IMG/VR virus record: IMGVR_UViG_3300027870_000002
Span: 1-64,000 of that record
Direction: 5' to 3' (one strand)
Source of the DNA: a virus
Length of the DNA stretch: 64,000 nt
Part shown: in pieces, positions 46,204 through 56,185 of the stretch
Layout: each line of letters starts with the position of its first letter
Position numbering within the stretch: the stretch's first letter is position 1
The notes under the pieces: generated by a model
Databases searched by the model: none
Seen by the model: only the letters and a program-made list of their open reading frames with translations
What the model was told of the DNA's origin: nothing
Program-made: the position numbers and the translations under genes

Positions 46204-47205
46204 ATGGACACTTTTGTCACTTATGGTGATATTTCTCCTCGCGTTGGTATCCATGCGGTAGCTAAAATGCTAGACCGCATCGAGCCGATTCTCGTTCTGG
46301 AGAAGTATGCTCTTGTCACTCCGCTGCCTAAGAATGTGGGCGAAGTGATTAAATGGCGCCGTGTGCGTCCGCTTGTTGTTTCGACCCAGACCATCACCGA
46401 AGGTGTTACTCCGCCACCGGAGCAGCTGGTTTATGAAGACGTCACCACTGTCATTGCGCAGTTTGGTGGATGGATTCAGTACACTGATAAGATTGCAGAC
46501 TTGCATGAAGATAAGGTGCTGGACGATTGCATGACCGTTCTTGCGGATCAGGCTGCGTCCACTAAGGAAGCTATCCTCTGGGGTATTCTCCGTGGCGGCA
46601 CCAACGTCTACTACGCAAACGGCATTGCGCGTACGGATGTGAATACCCCGATTGACCTAGACTTGGTTAATGCGGCGGTTAATTTCCTGAAGCGCAATCA
46701 TGGCAAGAAGATCACCACGCGTCTTGCGGCTGGTCCGAATATTGCCACTGAGCCTGTCAATTCGAGCTATGTGGGCTTCTCGCACATCGACCTCGAAACT
46801 GACATCCGCAACATGGATAGCTTTGTCCCTGTCGAGAAGTATGGCAGCGGCACTCCTATTGATGGCGAGTGGGAAATTGGCAAGGTGAATGAAGTTCGCT
46901 TCATCCTGTCGCCGCAGCTGTCTGCCTTCGCAGATGCTGGTGGTACTGCAGGCTCAATGCGCTCTACTTCCGGCACCAGCGCCGACGTCTACCCTGTCGT
47001 AATCGTTGCCAAGAACGCGTACGGTACTGTTCCTCTGAAGGGTGTGTCCGCAGTCGAAATGGCTGTGACCAATCCTAAGATGGGCACGCCGGGCGATGCC
47101 ATGGGCCAGCGCGGCAGTGTTTCGTGGAAGATTTACTATCAGGCTGTTCGCCTTGCGGAACAGTGGATGGTTCGTCTCGAAGTTGCAGCAACGGCACTTG
47201 GCTAA
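46204..47205 (+). CDS. Major capsid protein, N4-gp56 type
   Basis: 333 residues from ATG 46204 with AAGGA upstream. ISPRVGIHAVAKMLDRIEPI at the N-arm, WRRVRPLVVSTQTITEGVTPP, AAGPNIATEPVNSSYVGFSH and the C-terminal WKIYYQAVRLAEQWMVRLE follow the N4-gp56 family layout. It builds the icosahedral shell. The N-arm sequence has a partial copy in the 34540-34929 protein. Confidence 0.9.
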   Translation: MDTFVTYGDISPRVGIHAVAKMLDRIEPILVLEKYALVTPLPKNVGEVIKWRRVRPLVVSTQTITEGVTPPPEQLVYEDVTTVIAQFGGWIQYTDKIADLHEDKVLDDCMTVLADQAASTKEAILWGILRGGTNVYYANGIARTDVNTPIDLDLVNAAVNFLKRNHGKKITTRLAAGPNIATEPVNSSYVGFSHIDLETDIRNMDSFVPVEKYGSGTPIDGEWEIGKVNEVRFILSPQLSAFADAGGTAGSMRSTSGTSADVYPVVIVAKNAYGTVPLKGVSAVEMAVTNPKMGTPGDAMGQRGSVSWKIYYQAVRLAEQWMVRLEVAATALG

Positions 47206-47219
47206 TATAGGAGAATCAA

Positions 47220-47804
47220 ATGGCTAAGAACTTCAAAACTCGTACTTATCTTGCAAACTCACGCCTTCGTCCAGCGGAACAGAACGAAGCTGCAGAATGC
47301 ACGCTGACCTATACGTTCAAGGATGGTGTTAATCCGACTAGTGGAGATAAAATCTACTTTGGTAAGATTGGCGAGAACGTCGTTATTACGCAGTTCCAGC
47401 TCACGCTGGACAAGTTTGACTCGAACGCCTCAGCGGCGCTCGCGGGCAAGCTTGGCACTACGGCAAGCGATGCTTGTCTGCTTGCGGCTGCGACAGTGCT
47501 TCAGACCAACACCACGGGCGCAAAGAACTTTGCTCGTGTTGATGGAGAGGCGACGGCAATTGACAGCTTTGCTGTTACGCCGTATGCTCCACAGTCCACG
47601 GTGCAGGACCTCATCCTGACGTTCTCCGCTAACGCGGGAACGGCGTATACTACGGGCAACCGCAGTATTTCGCTCCGCGTGAAGTACCAGTATGCGTATC
47701 CGGGTACCACTCTGCTTGGTGTGTCTGCTTCCAACTATCCGTTCTCGGGTAGCAAGGTTGAAGGCGAGCCGGTCATTGAGGATTACAACGGTAACGCGCC
47801 GTAA
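47220..47804 (+). CDS. Head decoration-like protein
   Basis: 194 residues, ATG 47220, five bases after AGGAGA. RTYLANSRLRPAEQNEAAECTLTYTFKDG and a beta-rich rest. Immediately follows the capsid gene, the usual place for head-stabilising or decoration proteins. No signature motif, so the role is by position. Confidence 0.6.
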   Translation: MAKNFKTRTYLANSRLRPAEQNEAAECTLTYTFKDGVNPTSGDKIYFGKIGENVVITQFQLTLDKFDSNASAALAGKLGTTASDACLLAAATVLQTNTTGAKNFARVDGEATAIDSFAVTPYAPQSTVQDLILTFSANAGTAYTTGNRSISLRVKYQYAYPGTTLLGVSASNYPFSGSKVEGEPVIEDYNGNAP

Positions 47805-47841
47805 GGCAAATGCAAGGCAATTAGCAACAATCACCAAGGAA

Positions 47842-47865
47842 AGGGCTCTCAGCAATGGGAGCCCT
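47842..47865 (+). terminator. Terminator-like hairpin after capsid genes
   Basis: AGGGCTC and GAGCCCT, seven pairs around a ten-base loop, 38 bases after the decoration-gene stop and upstream of ATG 47888, followed by CTTCCC. May end the abundant capsid message or act as partial attenuator. Confidence 0.55.
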
Positions 47866-47887
47866 CTTCCCGAAGAAGAGGCTAAAC

Positions 47888-48499
47888 ATGAGTGTTATTT
47901 TAAAAGAACTGCGTGAACAGCTTGAAATTCTCCCCATTGGAGAATTGCGTCAGAAGGCAAGTAAGCATTTTGGTATGCGCCTATCGCGTGATGATACTAA
48001 AGAAGACATTATCAATCGCATAGTTGGTGCAGCATCAAAGCAGAACTTCGCCCGAGAAGTGGCTTCGGCAGATGTTTTGCCTGAGCCGGGTTGGACACGT
48101 ATTCGAGTGCACCCTGTTCCACAGCGATCTACTTTCCCGTTCTTCGCTGCTATCAATGGCGTTTCCATCTTCATTCCTTTCAGTGTCGATGTAGACGTCC
48201 CCACTAAGTTTATTGCCATGCTCCGTAACGCTCAGGAAATGGGCATCAGTACGGACGACTTTGGTAATAAGACGGAACAGCTGCAGGATAGTTATCCATT
48301 CTCTCTAATCCATACGACGCCGGGACCTGACCCGCGGCCGGGTGGCGAAAAGCAGAGAGAACGAAAGATTGCTGCTAAGAAGCTATTTGAGGAAGAGCAC
48401 GGCTATTGGCCGAAGGACTCCGAAGTTAAGGAACTCCGCCAAGAGATTGCGCGAGCCAAGCTTCTAAAGAGCATCATGCAGACCGAGGATGGGGCGTAA
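47888..48499 (+). CDS. Hypothetical virion-region protein
   Basis: 203 residues from ATG 47888, six bases after GAGG. A short SAP-like N-terminal helix pair (LPIGELRQKASKHFGM; TKEDIINRIVGAAS), a beta-rich centre and a basic C-terminus (RKIAAKKLFEEEHGY). No family recognised; position suggests a head or connector component. Confidence 0.6.
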   Translation: MSVILKELREQLEILPIGELRQKASKHFGMRLSRDDTKEDIINRIVGAASKQNFAREVASADVLPEPGWTRIRVHPVPQRSTFPFFAAINGVSIFIPFSVDVDVPTKFIAMLRNAQEMGISTDDFGNKTEQLQDSYPFSLIHTTPGPDPRPGGEKQRERKIAAKKLFEEEHGYWPKDSEVKELRQEIARAKLLKSIMQTEDGA

Positions 48500-48513
48500 G
48501 CCCCGTTCTTCTT
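48491..48513 (+). terminator. Compact terminator at gene end
   Basis: GGGGC, loop GTAA, GCCCC, then GTTCTTCTT. The stem overlaps the stop codon of the 48499 gene. Strong short stem with a U-rich tail. Confidence 0.6.
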
Positions 48514-48526
48514 ACAGGAATAAAGA

Positions 48527-50350
48527 ATGGCCCAGACTACCAAAACATATCTAGAACTAGTCAATGACACTATCGACGAATCTGGAGAAGAACTAACTCT
48601 CTTCCGGGAAGATGGGTCAGACTTTGCTACTAATAGCGAAGCTATGAAAAACCGCTTTAAGAAGTGGGTTAAGCGCGCGTGGCTTGATATTCAGGAAGAC
48701 GCTAATGATTGGCAGTGGCTTAACGAAACTGCCGTTGTTAACATCACTCCGGGGATCATGTTCTATTCACCTTCCCCTATTACTGCGGGCACTGCTAATA
48801 TAAACCCTGCGGCGCTGATTGACGTTGATGACTCCACACAAGTGAGCGGTCTTAATGTCAGTAGCGTACAGGTCGTTAGTTCCCAATATCCCAATGAGCA
48901 GTTTACTGGACAGCGTGGGCATTACTTGGGTTATATGGATTTGCTTTATGATGATTATAGCTACACCAACCAGCATGTGCTGGACTTCGGCCTTAAGGCT
49001 GGCGGTGAGCGCCTGACACGCGAAGGTAATGGTCGCGTAAGTTTTATTGTAACCACGTCTAGCAGCGCTGCTCATACAGCAGCCGGCTTTATGGACGTAG
49101 GCGATGTTGTGAGCTCTGTCACTATAACCAACAACCAGACTACTGTGAGCAACACGTACACACTTATTAGCGGCAGAATTGATAGCAAGGAAGTTACTGA
49201 CGAGGGATTTGTCACCTTAAAAGTTTCTTACGCCAGTGTATTTGGCAGCTTCTTCGCCAAGCTTATTGAGCATGCTGAAGCGTCCGTATCAGAATTTGAT
49301 GTGTCATTTAGTCTGGACGTCGCCACTTCTGAAGGCTCAAAAACTATATCTGGTACCATCCGCTTTGATGACATTGGCAATCAGTTTGTGACGACAGGTT
49401 CTATCACCCCTGTAGATTACAAGGTAGACTTCAGTGGCTTTATCACTGCAGGCAACGGCGTGTCTATTGGGGATAGTTTGGTGGACATACGCTACTCCAC
49501 TACACATCTGGGTGATACAATCTCTGTCAATACGGCATCGGTAATGGTAGTTACGGATATGTTTCCGAGCACTACTAGTGGAGCCCTGTCTCTGAGTGTT
49601 ATCGAGGATTCTGGTATCGGCACACAAATTAACGCAGACAATAGTGAAACTACTAAGTGCTGGTCACTATGGTCGGCACTGCTATGTGCGGCTGCACCTG
49701 TTTGCCAAGCGAATCTTCCGGGTATACTGGCTTATAAAGATGCCACGGCTGGTGTAACTATTGGCCTGTATAATGTAGCAACGTCCACTGTCTTAACTAC
49801 GTTCTCTTTTACCTATCAGACGCCATACAACTACATCAATTATGTGCACAGTTGGAAGAGCTACGATTGGTCAGAAGAGACGGCCACGGATGATTTTGTC
49901 AAGTCCATACGCCAGATAGACCAGTCTACTTTCCGTATTATTAACCACGAAGACCCTACTCCTCCGGGTGAGCGTGCGCTTTCATATGTACCGTGGGGCG
50001 TGTTCCAGTCGCGTTACGACTACGCAAGCGCTATTCCAAACAGGCCGCGCATTATAACGGAAGACAACATGGGGCGCTGGAGATTTTATCCTCCTGTTGA
50101 TAAGCCTTATACGATTGAATTTAACTACATACGTGGCAGCCAGAAGTTGGAAAATGCCAATGATGTTCCGAGAGGAATGCCTGATGAGTATGTAGACATG
50201 ATTATGTGGAAGGCTCTGACATACTATGGTGAGTATGATGAGCAGCCCGCGGTTGCTTCGCGTGCCAACAAAAACTACAAGAACATCTTGCTAACTATTC
50301 AGCAAGAACTTCGCAATCCCTTTTACTTCCGTCCGGCACCTCTGTACTGA
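48527..50350 (+). CDS. Tail/head-completion protein
   Basis: 607 residues from ATG 48527. The N-terminal (SEAMKNRFKKWVKRAWLDIQ) and C-terminal (PNRPRIITEDNMGRWRFYPPVDKPYTIEFNYI) parts resemble podovirus adaptor or tail-tube A proteins, with a large Thr/Ser/Val-rich insert of about 300 residues in the middle. The insert may form a decoration domain. Assigned by position and the C-terminal match. Confidence 0.65.
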   Translation: MAQTTKTYLELVNDTIDESGEELTLFREDGSDFATNSEAMKNRFKKWVKRAWLDIQEDANDWQWLNETAVVNITPGIMFYSPSPITAGTANINPAALIDVDDSTQVSGLNVSSVQVVSSQYPNEQFTGQRGHYLGYMDLLYDDYSYTNQHVLDFGLKAGGERLTREGNGRVSFIVTTSSSAAHTAAGFMDVGDVVSSVTITNNQTTVSNTYTLISGRIDSKEVTDEGFVTLKVSYASVFGSFFAKLIEHAEASVSEFDVSFSLDVATSEGSKTISGTIRFDDIGNQFVTTGSITPVDYKVDFSGFITAGNGVSIGDSLVDIRYSTTHLGDTISVNTASVMVVTDMFPSTTSGALSLSVIEDSGIGTQINADNSETTKCWSLWSALLCAAAPVCQANLPGILAYKDATAGVTIGLYNVATSTVLTTFSFTYQTPYNYINYVHSWKSYDWSEETATDDFVKSIRQIDQSTFRIINHEDPTPPGERALSYVPWGVFQSRYDYASAIPNRPRIITEDNMGRWRFYPPVDKPYTIEFNYIRGSQKLENANDVPRGMPDEYVDMIMWKALTYYGEYDEQPAVASRANKNYKNILLTIQQELRNPFYFRPAPLY

Positions 50351-53300
50351 TGACGACATATAGCCAATACCAGCCCACAGCTATCGCCCTAGACAGTGGA
50401 CTAGATTTCATTACGCCTAAGGTTGTAGTTAATGGCGGAAGTCTCAGTGGCTGTTTTAATTTTGAGCGTACGGATAGGAATGGGTACTCTCGCATTTACG
50501 GATATGAGCCATATGATGGGAGTGCTAATGCATCTCTAGCATACACCAACTCTGTGTACTTAACACACGCAGTTCCTACGCACGCGCCTCTAGCATTGGA
50601 GGCGTTGCGCATTGCTGGACGTGAAAAGATTTTAGGTATTGTAGTTAGCACGACTTCTACTAAATCGCTAATCATCGTGTATGATTTTGACGAGTGGAGA
50701 CTAGTGCTGACAGCCGTTAACGCTGGTAACACTATTTCACTGGAAGTTCCGAGCACCAATAGAGCAATCACTGTTTCTGCTATCGTGTCCTTTGAAGAAG
50801 GCTATACACCCACTGGTGATGCCAAGGCGCTGACACTCGCAAAAAATACCTACTACAAACAGATGGCCGCGAACGTCACTTATCCCGGCGCTGCTATCAA
50901 TCCGATTATTGGCCTTCACGGCTTTAAGGACGATTTGTATGCTGTCAAAGATTTGCAGATGGTATATTTCAATTCTAGCACAACAGATCAAATTTATCCA
51001 AATGTTTATACTACTAGCCTAGACCCTGCGAACGAGCCTTTTTACATTGCTAATGTGCGCTTGCTACATGGTGACTGGGCTACTTCGGATGCTGAAGGCA
51101 TCTTGGAGATTATTACACTAGCGGGCATACTCCCATCTAATGGCGCATATAGCGCGGATGGCGCAGCTTTCACTTTAGTAGATATGCCTGCGGATCAGCA
51201 TGTAACAAATGCTGGCTTGTGGAAAACTACGTCTTTCCTAGACACTCCCTATACTGGAGGCTGGGAAGATGTGCATTTGGGGTTTGAAATTAATTTTGAA
51301 GACGGCACTGCATATGGCCCGTTTCGGGCCGCTCGTCGTGGAAAGTTTTCCAACTTTACCACAGACGTAGCTACAGCGGATGGTCACGGAACCACAGGCT
51401 CCACAACTAATGCCTCTGGCACTGGCGGGCAAGTTACTGGCACATGGTCCATCACTCCTGCTGGTAATGTCCCTGCGTCTGTAAACAATGAGACTGGCAC
51501 TGTCAATCGTGCTAAGTGCACTCTCACAGGCACTGTTGCTCCTGTAAATATTCCACACATTGATTTAGGTGCATTAGATATTCCTGACATCTCCAGCATA
51601 GCTGGAGCAGAAGTCAGGGGCGTAGAGGTTGTTATACGCCGCGTCAATCGAGCCGTGCCCAGCTTTTCTGGATACTTGTCTGTTGCAGCTCATTTGCAAA
51701 CAAGTGGTACAGACATTACAGGCGCGTCAGTGTACGAACTTGAAATTCCTCCAAACGATTTTAATGGCACCACTGTATTTGGTGGTCCAGAGGATTTGTG
51801 GGGGCTTGATGCTGCGGGCATGAAGGCGGTTCTCGATCCTAGTACGCTAGGTTTACGCATGGATGTCACTATGCAGCCGTCTAGCAGCGGTAGTTCCAAC
51901 ACCAATGTGCTGGAGTTATATGACGTTAAAGTGCGTGTATACTTCACACAGCAGGTTACGCAATACTACTTCTATGACGGAGTGGATGACGTCACCGCTG
52001 ATGTAACCTACGCTTTTGTCACCAGCACAGATGACAATGCTTGGGAAGAAGGTGCATCAGGTACGTTGCAAGTAACAAACATACAGCCTCATGGTGCAGC
52101 AACACGCACTTACATTAAGGACGGCGATCAGGTGTGGACGGGTCCTCTGGGCACCGGATTGCAAATTGCCACAATGTCGTCTGAGATGGTTTACAATGGC
52201 CTAGATACACTAGCAGAGCTAGAGGAAGCTTCCAGCCGTTATTCTTTCATCAACTCCAATTTCTTTGCTGATGAGGATTTTGAGGGGATGTACGGCGTGT
52301 CGGGAGCTGGCAGAGCCTTTGCTTATGACGGCTTCTATTTCACTCGTATATTCACACAGTCGGATGCTACTAAAGATAAGCCTAGGCATATAGCAAGTCA
52401 CCAGTTTCATCTGGCTCTTGGCTATAGAGCTGGTGCAGTGTTACTCTCTGTAACTGGTAATCCACTAGATTTTCTCGGGCTAGACGGTGGTGTAGAGATT
52501 GACACAGGCGATCCTGTAACGGGCTTTGCCCGCATGCAGGGCACTACGCTGGGCATTTTTTGTAAAGATAGCATTCAGGGACTAGTGGGCACTAGTGCAG
52601 ATAACTTTGCACTTAACATGCTCAATCCGTACGAGGGGGCTATTGAATTTACTGTCGGCGATATTGGCCGACCTGTCTACTGTTCGTATAGAGGTATTTC
52701 CTTCTTCGAGCAGTCGGCTGCTTATGGCGACTTTGAGGGACAGCGCTTATCCTATATGATTAGTCCGTGGCTACTGCCGCGCCTATCCGGTGCTACCAAT
52801 CCTCTGGGAGTAGCAAATGCCACAGCAGGCCCAACTACGGCCTATGTGGTGCGCTCTAAGAATCAGTATCGTCTACAGTTTGGAGATGGTTACCGTCTGA
52901 CAATGACGCTGGTTGGACCAGAGCAGCAGCCTATGTTCACTATTCAAGCTGATAGCTTGTATGATGAGGATGGTCTGTTTTTGGGGTATTTCACGCCTAG
53001 AGCAGAGACCAGCTTTGTGGACAGCGTTGGTAAAGAACATATCTACCTGTCACATTATTCCGAATCTGTACCGCTCGATGAGTATTACGCCTACGAAATG
53101 GAAAAGAGTTGGACATATAATGGTGTTGGTATTCCGGCGTACATCATCAGTAATGAGAACTTCTTGGGCACGCCTTACAACTACGACAATCCACGCAAGA
53201 TACGACTGCATGGGCTATCGTTAGGGTATGCGCCTATCAAGGTTAGAGTTGATAAAGACTACAATAAAAACAACCTACTTTACACGACAGATAGAGAGTC

Positions 53301-53535
53301 TGTTCCAACAAGTTTGCCCATTGAGCCAGCGGAAACGCTGTCTTACGACTATAACCCCGTAACTAGTATGGCGCAGATTGCTGCTAGAGGAAGAAGCTTC
53401 TCTATGCGATTTATGTCATACGATCCAGACAATCAGCCAGCATACATCACTGATCCTGTTTATGCTGACGTGTGCCCACCATTTGTGTTGCAGGCGTTAA
53501 TGCTTCAGTACACAGAGAATAAAGGAGACGAGTAA
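50350..53535 (+). CDS. Large tail tube/nozzle protein
   Basis: 1061 residues, start overlapping the previous stop as TGATG. Long beta-rich protein. GIVVSTTSTKSLIIVYDF near the N-terminus and VDLYxx-type blocks later (CSYRGISFFEQSAAYGDFEGQ, IKVRVDKDYN) are of the kind seen in podovirus tail nozzle proteins. About residues 340-540 form a Gly/Thr-rich insert. Role by position between the adaptor and internal virion proteins. Confidence 0.65.
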   Translation: MTTYSQYQPTAIALDSGLDFITPKVVVNGGSLSGCFNFERTDRNGYSRIYGYEPYDGSANASLAYTNSVYLTHAVPTHAPLALEALRIAGREKILGIVVSTTSTKSLIIVYDFDEWRLVLTAVNAGNTISLEVPSTNRAITVSAIVSFEEGYTPTGDAKALTLAKNTYYKQMAANVTYPGAAINPIIGLHGFKDDLYAVKDLQMVYFNSSTTDQIYPNVYTTSLDPANEPFYIANVRLLHGDWATSDAEGILEIITLAGILPSNGAYSADGAAFTLVDMPADQHVTNAGLWKTTSFLDTPYTGGWEDVHLGFEINFEDGTAYGPFRAARRGKFSNFTTDVATADGHGTTGSTTNASGTGGQVTGTWSITPAGNVPASVNNETGTVNRAKCTLTGTVAPVNIPHIDLGALDIPDISSIAGAEVRGVEVVIRRVNRAVPSFSGYLSVAAHLQTSGTDITGASVYELEIPPNDFNGTTVFGGPEDLWGLDAAGMKAVLDPSTLGLRMDVTMQPSSSGSSNTNVLELYDVKVRVYFTQQVTQYYFYDGVDDVTADVTYAFVTSTDDNAWEEGASGTLQVTNIQPHGAATRTYIKDGDQVWTGPLGTGLQIATMSSEMVYNGLDTLAELEEASSRYSFINSNFFADEDFEGMYGVSGAGRAFAYDGFYFTRIFTQSDATKDKPRHIASHQFHLALGYRAGAVLLSVTGNPLDFLGLDGGVEIDTGDPVTGFARMQGTTLGIFCKDSIQGLVGTSADNFALNMLNPYEGAIEFTVGDIGRPVYCSYRGISFFEQSAAYGDFEGQRLSYMISPWLLPRLSGATNPLGVANATAGPTTAYVVRSKNQYRLQFGDGYRLTMTLVGPEQQPMFTIQADSLYDEDGLFLGYFTPRAETSFVDSVGKEHIYLSHYSESVPLDEYYAYEMEKSWTYNGVGIPAYIISNENFLGTPYNYDNPRKIRLHGLSLGYAPIKVRVDKDYNKNNLLYTTDRESVPTSLPIEPAETLSYDYNPVTSMAQIAARGRSFSMRFMSYDPDNQPAYITDPVYADVCPPFVLQALMLQYTENKGDE

Positions 53536-54401
53536 TGCCTACTTCACCCCCAAATGATACCATTGGCCACGGTACGTACAACCAGTCGGGAACCTATTCC
53601 ACAGGCATAGGAAACTTCAACAACCTCCCGGCTGGCATTTCTAATGCTGGTGGTAACACTGGCAACAACGCATACACACGCGCTGTCATGCCGAACGAAC
53701 TTGTCAGCAATCAGCTAAATGGATTGCTAGCAGGCAATAGCGCCTACATGCAGAACGCTCGTCGTTCTGGTATGGACATGGCCAATTCTAGGGGCCTACT
53801 GAATAGTAGCATGGCTGCTGGTAATTCACAGCTGGCTGCCATTAATGCTGGTATGCCTATTGCTCAGGCAGACGCGGGAGCGTATGGCGCGGCTGCTGGC
53901 CAAAATCTCAGTGCCCTTAACACCATCCTAGCTAATAGCCAAGACAATGCCACATCGGAACGCAACGCAGCTCAGGCTGCTGGTGCTAGTATATACAATG
54001 CTGACCAAGACTACCGCTTAGGTATGAACACTCTTGGCTACAATGGACAGCAAGCTGGCCTCAATCGTGGCTTCCAAGACTACATGGCGCAGCAGGGATA
54101 TAGGCAGCAAAATCAGCGCGACGCCTTCAATCTTGGCGGTAGCCTGCTTCTTGGTGACCAGAGTTTTACACATGGTATGTATGCTAACAATGCAGACAAC
54201 CCGTTCGCTATCAATGATCCTGAGTCATTCCAAGGCTACATTGATTTTGCCAACCAGAACAGCGGATCATATTACGACAATCTATTCAATTACAGCACTA
54301 ACGGCGGACAGGCTGCTCCTAATTGGCAGGAGAATAGCCAATGGTATTCGTCTCCTAATTATCAACAGCAGCCCTATCCGGGCTATGGCGGAGGTCGCTA
54401 A
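53535..54401 (+). CDS. Internal virion protein-like, Asn/Ala/Gly-rich
   Basis: 288 residues from ATG 53535, six bases after GGAGACG. Asn, Ala, Gly and Gln make up most of the chain (NTGNNAYTRAVMPNELVSNQL; NSSMAAGNSQLAAINAG), with a Tyr/Gln/Pro-rich tail. Low complexity and position match the ejected internal core proteins of podoviruses. Confidence 0.55.
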   Translation: MPTSPPNDTIGHGTYNQSGTYSTGIGNFNNLPAGISNAGGNTGNNAYTRAVMPNELVSNQLNGLLAGNSAYMQNARRSGMDMANSRGLLNSSMAAGNSQLAAINAGMPIAQADAGAYGAAAGQNLSALNTILANSQDNATSERNAAQAAGASIYNADQDYRLGMNTLGYNGQQAGLNRGFQDYMAQQGYRQQNQRDAFNLGGSLLLGDQSFTHGMYANNADNPFAINDPESFQGYIDFANQNSGSYYDNLFNYSTNGGQAAPNWQENSQWYSSPNYQQQPYPGYGGGR

Positions 54402-54973
54402 TGGACGACTATGATTTCAGCTGGGGCACCAGTGACTATAGTGACAACTATAGCGACGACTACGGTAACTTTGGAGACGATAGCACATGGAATGCTTCTG
54501 ATCCATATGCCAATGCTGATTGGACGGGCTGGGATGGCAGTGATTATGGCGGCGATGCCTCGTCAGGCCCTACTGCAACTGGTTCTTCTAGCGGCGGGTT
54601 TGACTGGACCCGCTATCTGCTACAGGCAGGGGCGGGCTTTGCACAAGGCGCTATGGCCGGTAAGATGAGCAAAGAACAGATGCTCATGGCCGAGAAGCTT
54701 GCTGAGCAGCAATATGCATTTAAGAAAGCAGAAGATGAGAAGTATTATCAGGCTCATGGTAAGCAGCTCTCTGATGCTTATGGTAAATACAAGCAGTATT
54801 ACACTAAGCCGACAGATCATGGACCTAACAATCCTACCTCTCTATTTGGATTGCTAGCTCCAAAGACACCTGCTACGCAGGCTGTTAATGGTTATGCCTT
54901 CGATCCAGAAGGTGCCTATCCTAGTTCTTATGAAGGGCGCGGAGTTTTGGGAGTAAATCCATATGGCCGTTGA
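54401..54973 (+). CDS. Virion protein with acidic Asp/Tyr-rich N-terminus
   Basis: 190 residues. First 60 residues are Asp/Tyr/Ser/Trp-rich (YDFSWGTSDYSDNYSDDYG), then a Gly/Ala hydrophobic stretch (YLLQAGAGFAQGAMAG) and a Lys/Gln/Tyr-rich helix. The hydrophobic part could act in membrane contact during DNA delivery (inference). Confidence 0.5.
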   Translation: MDDYDFSWGTSDYSDNYSDDYGNFGDDSTWNASDPYANADWTGWDGSDYGGDASSGPTATGSSSGGFDWTRYLLQAGAGFAQGAMAGKMSKEQMLMAEKLAEQQYAFKKAEDEKYYQAHGKQLSDAYGKYKQYYTKPTDHGPNNPTSLFGLLAPKTPATQAVNGYAFDPEGAYPSSYEGRGVLGVNPYGR

Positions 54974-55418
54974 GCACGACATTGAACTAGCTAAAAACCT
55001 CGTACTAGCGCCTATCCTGCACCACAAAGAGCAACTTGATAGGCTGGCTAAGTCTATGAGGGCAGCGGGGCCACGCGCTCCGCTCGTACTGGCTAAGGCC
55101 CTGACACAGGACTTTCTTCATGCCAAAAAGGCCCTCATAAAGAACAAGCTTCCAGTAGACCCGAAGGCGTGGATAGCTGAAGGCGGTGTATTTGACCAAG
55201 TGATTAAGGAAGTTTGCGAACTCCTGTCGGCTAAATTGGGTCAAAGCATACTAGATGGGCGCTTTATGGTAGCTGTTAAGGGGGCCCTAGTAAAGGCGCT
55301 ACACGCCGATGAGATGGCCTCCAAGAAGTCACCAGCACCTGCCCCCGAGGCTATGCCTCCGGCAGCCCCTATGGGCCCACAGGGCGCTCCTATGCCAGCA
55401 TTTGAGGGTATGCAATGA
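54963..55418 (+). CDS. Hypothetical virion-region protein
   Basis: 151 residues, helical (EHDIELAKNLVLAPILHHKEQLDRLAKSM), with a Pro/Ala/Met-rich C-terminus. GGAG precedes ATG 54963 by eight to nine bases. No family recognised. Confidence 0.55.
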   Translation: MAVEHDIELAKNLVLAPILHHKEQLDRLAKSMRAAGPRAPLVLAKALTQDFLHAKKALIKNKLPVDPKAWIAEGGVFDQVIKEVCELLSAKLGQSILDGRFMVAVKGALVKALHADEMASKKSPAPAPEAMPPAAPMGPQGAPMPAFEGMQ

Positions 55419-56185
55419 ACATTGGACTATTAGGCGGATTGGCTGGAGCTTTCGGTTCCCTGAGCAAGGGGATTGACAGCTACTATGAGAAGAAGGACGA
55501 GCGCGAGGCTATGGAGCGTAAGCTCGAACTCACCAAGCGCCTACAGCTAGAAGTGTTGAAAGCTAAGCAGGAGTATGCCGAGAAGAATCCAGAATACAAG
55601 CACTTTGTGCAGACGCCTTCTGGTGACATTATGGGCTTCTCCGAGTCGGGCGCAAGCCAGCGCTATCCGGGCACGCCTGAAGATAAACAAATCAACGCTG
55701 ATAAGGTGTCAGGACTCAATGCCTATCGTGAGCATAAGGTGGCTGTCGATCAGGCTATGCTCGATCCGAAGATTGGCCTTCTTGGCGCACAGACAACCAA
55801 GGCCCAAGCAGAGGCCGAGAGGGCTCTTCATCCGCAGCCAAAGGGCAAGCCTGCGCCTCCGCCAAATCTAAAGACGCCAGCACAGCTGATGAAGATTAAG
55901 GCAGACATGACTAAGCAGATGTTTGGCGCAGACGCCATTACAGATGGTGAGATTGCAGACATTAGAAGTAAGCCTACGCAGACGCCAGCTGATGCCCAAA
56001 TCTTACAACAGTATCAGGCACAGCAAGCTTCTCTAGCTGAGAAGATGGCATTTTATAAGCAGATGACTGCTGATGATGCTACAAAGTATGCGACGCCCGG
56101 CCTGTTAGCCCCTGCGGCTGCGGCGGCTGGTGCACCTGAAGATGCAGAACCTGACGGCTTCGATGACTTGATTCCACATCAATGA
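55415..56185 (+). CDS. Hypothetical virion-region protein, coiled coil
   Basis: 256 residues. GLLGGLAGAFGSLSKGID start (hydrophobic Gly-rich), then a long coiled coil (KDEREAMERKLELTKRLQLEVLKAKQEY) and an Ala/Gln-rich C-terminal half. The layout resembles other small ejection proteins. Start and stop overlap neighbours by four bases. Confidence 0.55.
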   Translation: MNIGLLGGLAGAFGSLSKGIDSYYEKKDEREAMERKLELTKRLQLEVLKAKQEYAEKNPEYKHFVQTPSGDIMGFSESGASQRYPGTPEDKQINADKVSGLNAYREHKVAVDQAMLDPKIGLLGAQTTKAQAEAERALHPQPKGKPAPPPNLKTPAQLMKIKADMTKQMFGADAITDGEIADIRSKPTQTPADAQILQQYQAQQASLAEKMAFYKQMTADDATKYATPGLLAPAAAAAGAPEDAEPDGFDDLIPHQ